Source: a virus. From it: a stretch of 50,958 bases of DNA. The DNA is taken from positions 1-50,958 of IMG/VR virus record IMGVR_UViG_3300020469_000068, one strand, 5' to 3'. Numbering within the stretch: the stretch's first letter is position 1; every line of letters starts with the position of its first letter. Below, in pieces: positions 26,314 to 34,725 of the stretch. A program made the position numbers and the translations under genes. The notes beneath the pieces were generated by a model. The model did not search any database. It had not been told where the DNA came from and saw only the letters and a list, made by a program, of their open reading frames with translations.

Positions 26314-27927
26314 CTAAGTTGCGGTTTCCATAAAACCTTTTAACCATGTTAGTGCTGGTCTTTCACCCGTACCATCACGATTAATTAATCCAGTCTGATG
26401 GCCCTGGTCGTATCTCCAGTTCTCTGTATTAATATATCCCCAAAGAGTTATTCTTTCTACATTAGGGTGATTCCATAGTGCAGGAAAAATAACTTGATAT
26501 CTATCTGATTGCTTTGTGTCTATATCGATACTATCGCTGTTCGTGCCTGAAATATCAAGCTCAGTAATATGAATGGGCAATCCAGTTTGAGCATGTACAT
26601 CATCAATCGCTGCAGTAATTTGTGCTGCGGTTAAATCATTAATATTAAAATAATGAGATTGCATACCCATAGCATCAATTAAATTTGGATTATGATTCTT
26701 AATAGCATTCGCAACAGCACAATTTTCATTTCTTACTGTTTGATTACTCATCATACCAAAATCATTTATCCAGAGTTTTGCATTTGGAAAATAATGTCGA
26801 GCCGTCTCAAAAATATAAATCGCCCAATCATATCCACTCGTACCTGCTCCACCTAATTGATTTATTAAACGAGTAGTACCAGCATCTTGGTGACCTGTAG
26901 CAATTTCATTTAATGTTTGTATACCATAGATATCATCACCATAGCGAGTAGCAATAGCACTGCACCACGCTTCGAAAGCTGCTTTACTTGCGGATTCACT
27001 AAGACCTTCCCACCAATCAGGCGTTCCCTGGTCTGCTCCCCAAATTAAAGTATGCCATAACATTTTAATTCCATTCATTTTACATTGAGCATGTAGTATA
27101 TCAGCTCCGCTAAAATCAAATATACCTTGATTCTTTTCAACCGGTTGCCATTTGCATAAATTACCAGCAAGAGCGGTGTTCCATAGGTCAGCATAATTTG
27201 CAGAATTTAACTCAGTAACAAAAGGTTGTGTGCTTTGTATCTCACTCATCTGAGCGGTATTGATATTACCAAGTAGTTTACTCTTTTGATATGCTAATGC
27301 TCCTAGATTATCTGCAACTTGTACTCGTTGCGCGGCGGCTCTACCTATAAGCTGAGGAAAAACATCTTGGCCATTTAAAACTGTGTGGGTAAAAGATTTA
27401 CTTTCAGTAACGCTTGAACCGGAAAGAGTATATGTAATACTCACAGTATAATTTACATCAACTTCTGCAGTAGAACCCTGAGTGGCTTTAATTAATTCGA
27501 CATTCTCAGGCAAATCCATTATATTATTTGCAAAAGTTGGTACCACAATACTTGGAAAATTTTGTTGTTCTATTACAAACTCTTCTGCAGTTAGTTCTCT
27601 TTCTACAAGATTCTCAACCTTTGTTTTTGCGCTTAATCCAGCTGGTACATGTTTTACAACATCATCGGTGAACGCATGATCGTATTTTCCAATCAATCTC
27701 ATCTTCACCACACTCGAAGCGGTCACTGCCTGCGGAAAAGATGCGGCAGTATCATCGACCTCTAAAGTAATAGTAACGGAATCAGTACCTGTGCCTGGAC
27801 CACTGACTAATGAAAACGCAGTAATTTCTGTAATAAGTGCATCGTCAAGAGAAATTTCTTTTTTAATATCAAAAACCTCGCTTCGGTTTTTATCTTGAGA
27901 ACCAATATTTGTAATTGTAATAGACAT
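26314..27927 (-). CDS. GH10 endo-beta-xylanase-like enzyme in the baseplate operon
   Basis: A 537-residue protein. Residues about 1-220 are a beta-rich N-terminal part of unknown fold. Residues about 225-537 are a complete glycoside hydrolase family 10 (beta/alpha)8 domain: NLCKWQPVEKNQGIFDFSGA (about 256), the HTLIWG strand (His292), the acid/base glutamate in IQTLNEIA (Glu341), WINDFG, MGMQSHYF, the nucleophile in IHITELDIS (Glu456) and a C-terminal ITLWGY with following Trp. Family members cut beta-1,4-xylan or related glycans. No signal peptide is seen, so delivery is probably as part of the virion. The gene is embedded (TAATG overlap) between gp5/65-aa genes and the PAAR tip, suggesting a tail-borne glycan depolymerase. 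The catalytic call is strong; substrate and virion location are inferred. Confidence 0.9.
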   Translation of the reverse strand: MSITITNIGSQDKNRSEVFDIKKEISLDDALITEITAFSLVSGPGTGTDSVTITLEVDDTAASFPQAVTASSVVKMRLIGKYDHAFTDDVVKHVPAGLSAKTKVENLVERELTAEEFVIEQQNFPSIVVPTFANNIMDLPENVELIKATQGSTAEVDVNYTVSITYTLSGSSVTESKSFTHTVLNGQDVFPQLIGRAAAQRVQVADNLGALAYQKSKLLGNINTAQMSEIQSTQPFVTELNSANYADLWNTALAGNLCKWQPVEKNQGIFDFSGADILHAQCKMNGIKMLWHTLIWGADQGTPDWWEGLSESASKAAFEAWCSAIATRYGDDIYGIQTLNEIATGHQDAGTTRLINQLGGAGTSGYDWAIYIFETARHYFPNAKLWINDFGMMSNQTVRNENCAVANAIKNHNPNLIDAMGMQSHYFNINDLTAAQITAAIDDVHAQTGLPIHITELDISGTNSDSIDIDTKQSDRYQVIFPALWNHPNVERITLWGYINTENWRYDQGHQTGLINRDGTGERPALTWLKGFMETAT

Positions 27928-28124
27928 TACATCGTTTCCCGTTCCATTAATTCCTGTAACTTACCTTCCCATTGTTCCATTTCCTCATGCTGCTCATCGG
28001 TATGAGGAGGCTCAGGAACTTCAGGTACAAATGCAATTACATTTTCAAAAGACTCTGGTATTTCTTCGAAATTCTGATATACCTTTGCTCTTCCATTTAT
28101 TAAAATTTTAAAATAGTGGGCCAT
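27927..28124 (-). CDS. Small acidic protein after gp5 (unknown)
   Basis: A 65-residue acidic protein (AHYFKILINGRAKVYQNFEE..., Pro/Glu-rich middle PEVPEPPHTDE, helical end). It overlaps both gp5 (TAATG at 28124) and the GH10 gene (TAATG at 27927), so it is translated as part of the hub/enzyme unit. I do not recognise the family. It may be an assembly factor for gp5 or for the GH10 protein; this is contextual inference. Confidence 0.7.
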   Translation of the reverse strand: MAHYFKILINGRAKVYQNFEEIPESFENVIAFVPEVPEPPHTDEQHEEMEQWEGKLQELMERETM

Positions 28125-29476
28125 TAGTTCAAGTCAATTCGTGCACCATCGACATCCACATTTGCTGGGGTTGTCATAGTAATATTTCCTACAGCATCAA
28201 CGTCTAATATAGACTGGGAATTAATAATTAAATCACTTCCAGTAGTTACACTCCATTTCTGACTAAATGTCATTGATGCATCCAGTGCTACTCCTAAATC
28301 AAGTACACCGTCAATGCTTTCCGTCTTATCGACATTAATTTGAATATCTTGATTTCCGAAAATTTCAATATCTTGTTTAAAGTTATCAGGCGAATCGCCA
28401 GTTTTCATATTAGCGCCAATAGTTCTTTTCTCTTTCGCACCGATTCTTGTAGTTACTAAGCCACCAATATTTTCTTTTTGGTCTGCGACTATTTCTCGAT
28501 ATTCACTCTTACCAATTTTTTCATGTTTCATACCATGAATATTAGTATAATGATTACCTTCAACCTCCATATAGTAATCACCTTTAATTAATGTTCGAAC
28601 ATCTTTATTAATTGTTAAATTACATGCTCCTTTTATATTAACATTTTTATTATTAAAGTAAACTTCATACCCATCACCTTTTACCACAGTAGTTTTTGTG
28701 CCATCTTTATCAATTTCTTCGAAGGTGCCGGTTTTATGGAATGTTAAAATTCTTTCTTTACCATTAGTGTCATCTAGTTCTATAGTATGACCTGATTTCG
28801 TTTCTTTAGTATGACAATTAGGATATAAAGGCAGTACTATATCGTCTTGTTCTGGTTGAATAAATGTTTTTCTGTCAAAAAATGGGTCTGGTTTTCCGTC
28901 AGCATCTGGGTATTTTACTTTTAGAGTTTCTGTTCCCGGTGGTATCGCAGTTGGAACACCACTCGGCGAATCTCCTACGTTTTCCGAGTACTTAGTTAAT
29001 ACCCGTGCATCTGATTTACTAATATAAGATTTAGACTCCGAGTATGCTTCGGTTGAACCTTTTGGATTATCAACATAATTTTCGTCTCTTGGATTACCAT
29101 TAGGTGTGGGATCACAAAATCCTTGAGACCTATCAGACGGATTAGGATTATTTGTTTGAGAGGGTAAGGTTCCCATAATAATAGGGTCTTGACATGCTTC
29201 ACCATCTCTAAAGAATCCAATTACCCAAGAGCCTGGTAATATTCCAGTAGCAGACTCACCAATACCAGAACAAGAAGCAGATGTAATAGGCATTAATACG
29301 TGAGCCCATGGCAGTGCTTCGGTGGGTATACCAATTCCTGCTCTCTTATCAGCAGTATGATAACCATACGCTCTTACTTTAACTCTGCCCATCTCGAGCG
29401 GATCGTTAATATCTTCAATAACTCCTGTAAACCAGAAGAAATTGTTATTAATAAAATTATTGCCTTCGAATCCCAT
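28124..29476 (-). CDS. 5: Baseplate central spike/hub protein gp5, without lysozyme domain
   Basis: A 450-residue gp5 homologue. Residues about 10-110 are the OB-fold (NNFFWFTGVIEDINDPLEMG, VKVRAYGYHT, then LPWAHVLMP and SWVIGFFRDGEACQDPIIMG). From about 230 on, short alternating repeats (TIKGDYYMEVEGN, KENIGGLVTTRIG-type) form the triple-stranded beta-helix needle capped by the PAAR protein. T4 gp5 (575 aa) has a T4-lysozyme domain between these parts; here only about 110 residues of low-complexity linker are present and no lysozyme catalytic segment is visible. Overlaps the gp27-like gene upstream (TAATG). Confidence 0.9.
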   Translation of the reverse strand: MGFEGNNFINNNFFWFTGVIEDINDPLEMGRVKVRAYGYHTADKRAGIGIPTEALPWAHVLMPITSASCSGIGESATGILPGSWVIGFFRDGEACQDPIIMGTLPSQTNNPNPSDRSQGFCDPTPNGNPRDENYVDNPKGSTEAYSESKSYISKSDARVLTKYSENVGDSPSGVPTAIPPGTETLKVKYPDADGKPDPFFDRKTFIQPEQDDIVLPLYPNCHTKETKSGHTIELDDTNGKERILTFHKTGTFEEIDKDGTKTTVVKGDGYEVYFNNKNVNIKGACNLTINKDVRTLIKGDYYMEVEGNHYTNIHGMKHEKIGKSEYREIVADQKENIGGLVTTRIGAKEKRTIGANMKTGDSPDNFKQDIEIFGNQDIQINVDKTESIDGVLDLGVALDASMTFSQKWSVTTGSDLIINSQSILDVDAVGNITMTTPANVDVDGARIDLN

Positions 29477-30837
29477 TAGTATATTGTGTCCTTTTTCACT
29501 TCTAAATCAACGAAGTGTTCGTCTCCGCCTTCTGTGCCAAATTCAAATCTATGAATAGCAGACGTTATTAAATATGTGCCTGATAAAATTTTATCTTTCG
29601 GTACTTGAGTATATTCATCGCTGATTGCTTTATATGCTGCAGCTTCTATTGACCTAGGATAGAATAATTTAATTTTTCTTCCTGCGTTTAACATAAAATC
29701 TCCGTGAAGTTTAATAGTCTGAGACACGGAATCCATTAATGCCATATAACAATTAAGAGCTTCAACATTTTCTGCCATATCTCCATTATAATTTGACTCT
29801 TCTCCGAACGCTGAAGAGTTAGTGGCTAAAAATTCTTGGTGAGCATCAGGTAATTGATTTAATGAATTAGAGTTATCTCTACCTATTTTAAAATCTTGTG
29901 AAAATACATTCCTGCCATTTCCAGTAGCATTTTCTCTTATTGCTCCACTCTTTTCTGAGGTGTAATCAAATATTTTATTCGTATAACTCTTATTAGTAAT
30001 ATCCAATGAAAAATTGTTTGATGCATATGCGCCAGAAGAAGCCTGGAAAGCCTTTGACATTTCTAAGTTAGACTTAGTGTCAAGTATTCGCTGAGCTCTT
30101 TCTATATAATCTTCTTGAGTGTTGGGATTAGCTATGTAGCCTTTTAAGAATACGTATTCGTTATATGATGGATTAATAATATCATCATTCATATTAGTAA
30201 GAGACCTAACATTAACCATTCCGTTTAGTGTTTGATACACAAAGAACGGAGCGCCTTTATTGTCAAAGGCAGCTCTTCTTAAATGTTCTATTGCCGCCAT
30301 AGGTTCTTGAATATTAAGAATCCCTTTATGTGAAGTAGAGTCATCACCAGAAATACTTATATTATTAAAAAATAAATCATTCGCAAATATTTTTTGTATT
30401 TCTGCAGTACTACTATTACTGTACGCTCTAGAAATTTTTAGAAATTTAGAATTATATGCAAAGGACGATACGCCCTTCAAAGTATATGCTTGTGCAGTAG
30501 CACTAGTTTCTGATTTTTGAAAAGCAGAATATTCAGTTACATAAAATTCTAAATCGACGTTTTGAGTTACATCTGGGTCGATAATAGCAGTTCTTTCCAT
30601 ACTTAAAGTAATCTTTTCTTGGCCAGATAAAGACCATTGTTCGAAAAAATTAACAGTATCTTTTAGTGTTGCAGTGAGAATTAATGTAGGTAAAAATATA
30701 CTTTCTCTGATTTGTACTTCAGAAAGCATATTATTAATTTCTACTTCTTCTCCACTAAATGTTGTAAGTATTGCTGACCTCAATCTGAATGCTTGAGGCT
30801 GAATACTTTTTCCATCAGCTGATAATATTGATGCCAT
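29476..30837 (-). CDS. Baseplate hub protein, gp27-like by position
   Basis: A 453-residue protein next to gp5. The N-terminal half (FSGEEVEINNMLSEVQIRES followed by IFLPTLILTATLKDT, then FFEQWSLSGQEKI) looks like the beta-barrel layout of gp27-type hub proteins. IMAAIEHLRRAAF-type helix and an extended FFVYQTLNGMVNVRSL strand follow, as in gp27/VgrG-N domains. T4 gp27 is 391 aa and binds gp5 as a trimer; the overlapping start/stop with gp5 here supports the same pairing. Sequence resemblance is only moderate, so the assignment leans on context. Confidence 0.7.
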   Translation of the reverse strand: MASILSADGKSIQPQAFRLRSAILTTFSGEEVEINNMLSEVQIRESIFLPTLILTATLKDTVNFFEQWSLSGQEKITLSMERTAIIDPDVTQNVDLEFYVTEYSAFQKSETSATAQAYTLKGVSSFAYNSKFLKISRAYSNSSTAEIQKIFANDLFFNNISISGDDSTSHKGILNIQEPMAAIEHLRRAAFDNKGAPFFVYQTLNGMVNVRSLTNMNDDIINPSYNEYVFLKGYIANPNTQEDYIERAQRILDTKSNLEMSKAFQASSGAYASNNFSLDITNKSYTNKIFDYTSEKSGAIRENATGNGRNVFSQDFKIGRDNSNSLNQLPDAHQEFLATNSSAFGEESNYNGDMAENVEALNCYMALMDSVSQTIKLHGDFMLNAGRKIKLFYPRSIEAAAYKAISDEYTQVPKDKILSGTYLITSAIHRFEFGTEGGDEHFVDLEVKKDTIY

Positions 30838-30851
30838 AATATATTATATTC

Positions 30852-32201
30852 CTAGTAACTACTTCCACCACCACCGCCGCCGCCACCGCCACCACCGCCG
30901 CCATAAGCACCAGTAGTAGAACTAAGTCCACTACCACCTATAGTGGGAGAAGTAGGAGAAACAGAAATTGCTTCCGGTACTCCTTCAACGCTTTCTATTC
31001 TAGTTAGACCTGAATTTATTTTATTTTCAAAGGCCTCAGCAAACGAACCAATTAAATCTGGTGCAATTACTTTTATTCGACTCTGAGATTCTGTGTGTCT
31101 TACTTCATGTTGGTAAAAAGATTCAAAATTCATTGGGTCAAACCCGCCTGACAATGCATCGTATGCACTAATTTTATTCTCATTAGTATATGCTGTTGAA
31201 TTATAATAACAAAATGGTGCATCTCTAGCCGATAAGAATGTATGTTGTTTAGTATCAGTAGGTCTTAGATAAGGAATAAACCCTCGGTGTCTTATTTCTC
31301 CAACCTCCCACTGATCGTAATGAGTAAAATATCTAGTAAATACAGTCAATGCAGCCTGTTTAGCGCCACTCTGAATTTTATTTGTATTATAAACATTAAG
31401 TGGAGTATCTGCTCCAGTATTTACTCCGCCAGTTAGATTACTTTCAAACCATTCAAATAAACCAACCATCCATTCTAATCTCTTAGTAGTTATAGTTGAA
31501 AGATAATCAAATCCTGCACCACTTTCATTATTTTGTCCTAACACAGGCCAATCATTGAATGTAAATGAGAGCGCTCCTTTAAATTTAGATGAATTCCATG
31601 TATTATTATTTGGGCCTAACTCTACATTCGTGAGATAGTCCATAATATCTCTTTCATCTGCCATGAAGCGGTTTCTGTTTGTAAAGTCTGTTAAAAATAA
31701 TTGTTGTCTTGTGTTATCCCATTTAATTGGTCGCGCGGTTTCGTAATTTCTAAAAAATCTAATATCTTCATAAGTTAAATCTAATCCAGCTGGTGTATTA
31801 TCTACAATAGCAAAGACCTCATCTCCTGGTATGGAAGATGTAGTTATACTTGCCTTTTTAAAACTAGGTTTAATTGAAGGCATAAAAGACATAACAGAAA
31901 TATTATCATATTCTCTTTGCATCTCAGTTTCAAGAGATTCGTATGAAACTGGCCAGTCATCAATTCCTTTTTTTAAATTTTCGTTTACAATAAAAAATGT
32001 CCAATAATAATCTGGCGTACCATATAATCTCTGAGACAAATTATCTGGCCGTTCACCATCTTGAATTGTTTCATACAAATAATTAGTAATATCAGATGCA
32101 AGAAGGTCATTGACATCTACGTGACGAAAGAAATCAACTACGCTTTTAACACGATCGGCTAAAAAATAATTTGCTGTTGGAAATTGTTTAAAAAATGACA
32201 T
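30852..32201 (-). CDS. 53: Baseplate wedge protein gp53 with poly-glycine tail
   Basis: A 449-residue gp53-family protein; T4 gp53 is only about 196 aa. The family signature is at the N-terminus: FPTANYFLADRVKSVVDFFR, then YLYETIQDGERPDNLSQRLYG and PDYYWTFFIVNENLKKGI (about 35-80). The extra residues after about 190 include conserved-looking aromatic blocks and end in a run of 13 glycines followed by SSY. Gp53 clamps neighbouring wedges together. Its ATG overlaps the gp48 stop (TAATG at 32201). Confidence 0.88.
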   Translation of the reverse strand: MSFFKQFPTANYFLADRVKSVVDFFRHVDVNDLLASDITNYLYETIQDGERPDNLSQRLYGTPDYYWTFFIVNENLKKGIDDWPVSYESLETEMQREYDNISVMSFMPSIKPSFKKASITTSSIPGDEVFAIVDNTPAGLDLTYEDIRFFRNYETARPIKWDNTRQQLFLTDFTNRNRFMADERDIMDYLTNVELGPNNNTWNSSKFKGALSFTFNDWPVLGQNNESGAGFDYLSTITTKRLEWMVGLFEWFESNLTGGVNTGADTPLNVYNTNKIQSGAKQAALTVFTRYFTHYDQWEVGEIRHRGFIPYLRPTDTKQHTFLSARDAPFCYYNSTAYTNENKISAYDALSGGFDPMNFESFYQHEVRHTESQSRIKVIAPDLIGSFAEAFENKINSGLTRIESVEGVPEAISVSPTSPTIGGSGLSSTTGAYGGGGGGGGGGGGGSSY

Positions 32202-33631
32202 TAACTTATTTTCTCCATGTCGACATCAAGTAATCCATAATTGACTACATAAAATCCATTATTATCAGTTGAAACTGCGGGGTGTTTAGAATCTATTTCT
32301 AATAAGTCCTGAGCCATTACTCCTCGGTATCTATCTACACCATCAATATATTTAAATTCATATATCTTAATGCCTGATGGAGATACATCAACTTCATATA
32401 TATTTTCTTTTAGCCGAATATCTGAACTTGCTGTGCCATATCCCGACCTCGGGCTAATGCCTGGATTAACGCCATCTCTCGCATTTCTAAGAGTGGCCGC
32501 GTCTGTGTGGCCTAAAACTTGAATTTCTTCGGCAGTAACGCCCTTTTTGTTATCGCCTTCGTCAGCCTGCTGTATGAATCCTTGTAATGAATTATCTGGT
32601 GCTGCAGTGGCTCGACCTTTAAGACCGATTCCTCTTGCTGCTTGGTTTTCTATTTCGTTATCGTAATAATTTCCATTGCCGGCAAGACCTTCAAGAGCAT
32701 TGATATCTATTGCATTAAGAGCTCTTGATTCGGTAAAGGTTAGTGATACATCAACTTCAAGTGGAGCTCCACCTGGGTGCCAAGCAGCGGCAGTAGTATT
32801 AAAGGTAGCATTAAATCCACCCAAGTAACAAGCAAATATTTTTGGTAGGTATGGATTAAATTTCGCTCCTTCAAATCCTACACTCTCTAAAAAATCTATT
32901 TCCCATATTGGAGGGTAAGATAAAAAGGCATTAAATTTACTATCCCCTTGGGCCTCATTGCCACCATACATATTAGCTCTGAAGAAATGGTCTATTTTCT
33001 TAATCATTGTAGCATCAGCCTCAGAGCTTGCTACCATCTTAAAATTGAAAGTAAAACTTCTAACATTATTTCCTTGAAATGTAGTGTTAGTAAATTGATT
33101 CATAGATTGTTTCTTAATAGCTTGAGCTTTTGTTAAACTTCCACCCAATGCTGCGTCCAATCCACCTAAAAATGTTTTACCAATTGCTTTCTTTGTGGCT
33201 TCAAATGCGCCCATCGCTTTATCGCTACCTGAAGCACCTGTATTGTAGATCATATCAGCTGCAGCACCTGCGATTCCTAAATCAATAGAAGACAAATTTG
33301 CTGCATCGCCAAATGCAATATTAGCAGGACATGGAAAATAGCAAGATTCGCGAGTTAATTGTGTGACTTCTTTAGAGGGGTAAGTTAATTTAACGCATGA
33401 AAATCTTACTTGAGGTCTTTCTGCAGCTAAATCATCTTGAGACGGAAAATAATAAGTCTCACCCTGAGCAGCCGTCTGTCTTTTTGGACTTACATTACCA
33501 CTGATGCCGCCTCCTGCTCTTATAGCATCTGCCTTCTTCGACAGCTCTTTGCCATAATTACCTTTATTCCAACGACCAGATTGGTTGGTGTTTTTTCCTA
33601 AAAGTTCTAAGTCTGCTTTTGATGCTACCAT
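32201..33631 (-). CDS. 48: Baseplate tail-tube cap protein gp48 with C-terminal S74-type chaperone domain
   Basis: A 476-residue protein. The middle carries the gp48-type tube fold: VRSFTFNFKMVASSEADATM, IKKIDHFFRANMYGG, LSYPPIWEIDFL, and LEVDVSLTFTESRAL. Residues about 403-476 are a peptidase-S74/intramolecular chaperone domain: SSDIRLKENI, YEFKYIDG, YRGVMAQDLLEI, and GFYVVNYGLLDVDM. The Ser and Lys of the SDxRLK motif, implicated in autocleavage in fibre proteins, are both present. It is the first gene of the left structural operon, 32 bases after a TATAAATA box, with an AAGGA ribosome binding site. S74 domains normally end trimeric fibres, so this fusion to a hexameric tube cap is odd. Confidence 0.82.
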   Translation of the reverse strand: MVASKADLELLGKNTNQSGRWNKGNYGKELSKKADAIRAGGGISGNVSPKRQTAAQGETYYFPSQDDLAAERPQVRFSCVKLTYPSKEVTQLTRESCYFPCPANIAFGDAANLSSIDLGIAGAAADMIYNTGASGSDKAMGAFEATKKAIGKTFLGGLDAALGGSLTKAQAIKKQSMNQFTNTTFQGNNVRSFTFNFKMVASSEADATMIKKIDHFFRANMYGGNEAQGDSKFNAFLSYPPIWEIDFLESVGFEGAKFNPYLPKIFACYLGGFNATFNTTAAAWHPGGAPLEVDVSLTFTESRALNAIDINALEGLAGNGNYYDNEIENQAARGIGLKGRATAAPDNSLQGFIQQADEGDNKKGVTAEEIQVLGHTDAATLRNARDGVNPGISPRSGYGTASSDIRLKENIYEVDVSPSGIKIYEFKYIDGVDRYRGVMAQDLLEIDSKHPAVSTDNNGFYVVNYGLLDVDMEKIS

Positions 33632-33641
33632 ATTTTTTCCT

Positions 33642-33649
33642 TATAAATA
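33642..33649 (+). promoter_or_regulatory. Late promoter box for the rightward structural operon
   Basis: TATAAATA on the plus strand, 30 bases before the gp4 ATG, with AGGA placed as ribosome binding site. It is one arm of a perfect 9-bp inverted repeat with the opposing box at 33662-33670. Confidence 0.75.
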
Positions 33650-33662
33650 GTTTTAGTATCTC

Positions 33663-33670
33663 TATTTATA
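33663..33670 (-). promoter_or_regulatory. Late promoter box for the leftward structural operon
   Basis: TATAAATA on the minus strand, 31 bases before the gp48 ATG. It faces the plus-strand box at 33642-33649. The T4 spacing puts both start sites at about 33655-33657, so each polymerase must cross the other's box when leaving. Confidence 0.75.
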
Positions 33671-33679
33671 GGATTTGGC

Positions 33680-34126
33680 ATGGCATATCGTGGAAAATAT
33701 AAAGTTAAGAAACCAGAAAAGTACGAAGGTGACTTTACTAATGTTGTGTATCGTTCTCTATGGGAAAGACAATTCTTTAGATGGTGTGAGGCTAACGATG
33801 AAGTAGTTCGTTGGTCTTCTGAGTCTGTTGTTATTCCTTACATATGTAAGAGTGACGGTAAGCCACACCGCTATTTTATGGACGTAAAAGTAAAATTCAC
33901 GTCTGGGAAAACCGTTTTGATTGAAATAAAACCAGAGATACAAACACAACCACCAAAGAAACAATCTAGAAAGACAAAGAAATATTTAAATGAGGTAATG
34001 ACCTATGCTAAAAATATTTCTAAATGGGAAGCGGCTGAAAAATATTCTGCTCGGCGAGGCTGGGAATTTAAAATCTTCACAGAAAAAACACTTAAATCGC
34101 TCGGTATACGGCTCTTAAACTCATAA
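33680..34126 (+). CDS. 4: Head completion nuclease gp4 (gp50)
   Basis: A 148-residue gp4 homologue (T4 gp4 is about 150 aa) with a TnsA/PD-(D/E)XK-like nuclease core: YRSLWERQFFRWCE (Glu near 30), VRWSSESVVIPYI, HRYFMDVKVKF (Asp near 70), and a ...VLIEIKPEIQTQPPKK segment giving the E-x-K pair. Gp4 is needed to finish packaged heads before tail joining. It is the first gene of the rightward operon, directly after the divergent late promoters; in T4 gene 4 also neighbours 53. Confidence 0.9.
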   Translation: MAYRGKYKVKKPEKYEGDFTNVVYRSLWERQFFRWCEANDEVVRWSSESVVIPYICKSDGKPHRYFMDVKVKFTSGKTVLIEIKPEIQTQPPKKQSRKTKKYLNEVMTYAKNISKWEAAEKYSARRGWEFKIFTEKTLKSLGIRLLNS

Positions 34127-34129
34127 ATA
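34122..34129 (+). promoter_or_regulatory. Late-box variant CATAAATA 5 bases before the next ATG
   Basis: CATAAATA, then GAGTT, then ATG on the plus strand. It overlaps the gp4 stop codon. One mismatch from the consensus, but the spacing to the ATG is the same 5 bases as at the PAAR gene. Weaker than the perfect boxes. Confidence 0.4.
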
Positions 34130-34134
34130 GAGTT

Positions 34135-34725
34135 ATGGCAAAGTCTTTATTAAAAAAGTTTGAGGGTGGATTATCTTATAATGAGATAAGTAAATTCACG
34201 TCGAAGGCCCGTACTTGGTATATCAATGAACTAAAAAGTATGAAGGTTAACCGCCAAGCACTATTAAGAGACTCGGAGGTTATAAAGAAAAATCGATTCT
34301 TGCCAGGAAGAATGTTTATGTTTTTCTATGATCCAAAACATAAGGCTACACTACCATACTATGACCAATTCCCTTTGATTCTAGCTGTTGAAAAGGTAAA
34401 AGGCAAACCTGGGTTTTATGGATTAAATTTTCATTATCTTGACTATAGAAAAAGAGCAATATTATTGTCTAGACTATTACAATATTCTAATAATAAAAAA
34501 TACGACGAAAGTACTCGATTGAAATTAAGTTATAAATTATTAAAAAATGCAGCAAAGTTAGAAGCGTTCAAGCCGTGCTTTAAACATTACTTACCGAGCC
34601 AAATAAAAGGACAAATAAAAATGGTTCCTGCAGATTATTGGGAAACAGCACTATTTTTTCCAAGCGAACAATTTAAAGGCGCTGCTAAAAATTCAGTATT
34701 TTCAGATAGTAGGAGTAAAATTTAA
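34135..34725 (+). CDS. Conserved T4-type morphogenesis protein (function uncertain)
   Basis: A 196-residue basic protein. The middle has a distinctive block: LPGRMFMFFYDPKHKATLPY, then YDQFPLILAVEKVKGKPGFY and GLNFHYLDYRKRAILL. Proteins with this YYDxFPL...GLNFHYL layout occur in many T4-like phages; I am not certain of the name, though the location next to gp4 is where T4 has gene 2 (DNA end protector). It lies 8 bases after gp4, and its stop overlaps the next ATG (TTTAATGG). Virion or head-tail role is inferred. Confidence 0.75.
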   Translation: MAKSLLKKFEGGLSYNEISKFTSKARTWYINELKSMKVNRQALLRDSEVIKKNRFLPGRMFMFFYDPKHKATLPYYDQFPLILAVEKVKGKPGFYGLNFHYLDYRKRAILLSRLLQYSNNKKYDESTRLKLSYKLLKNAAKLEAFKPCFKHYLPSQIKGQIKMVPADYWETALFFPSEQFKGAAKNSVFSDSRSKI

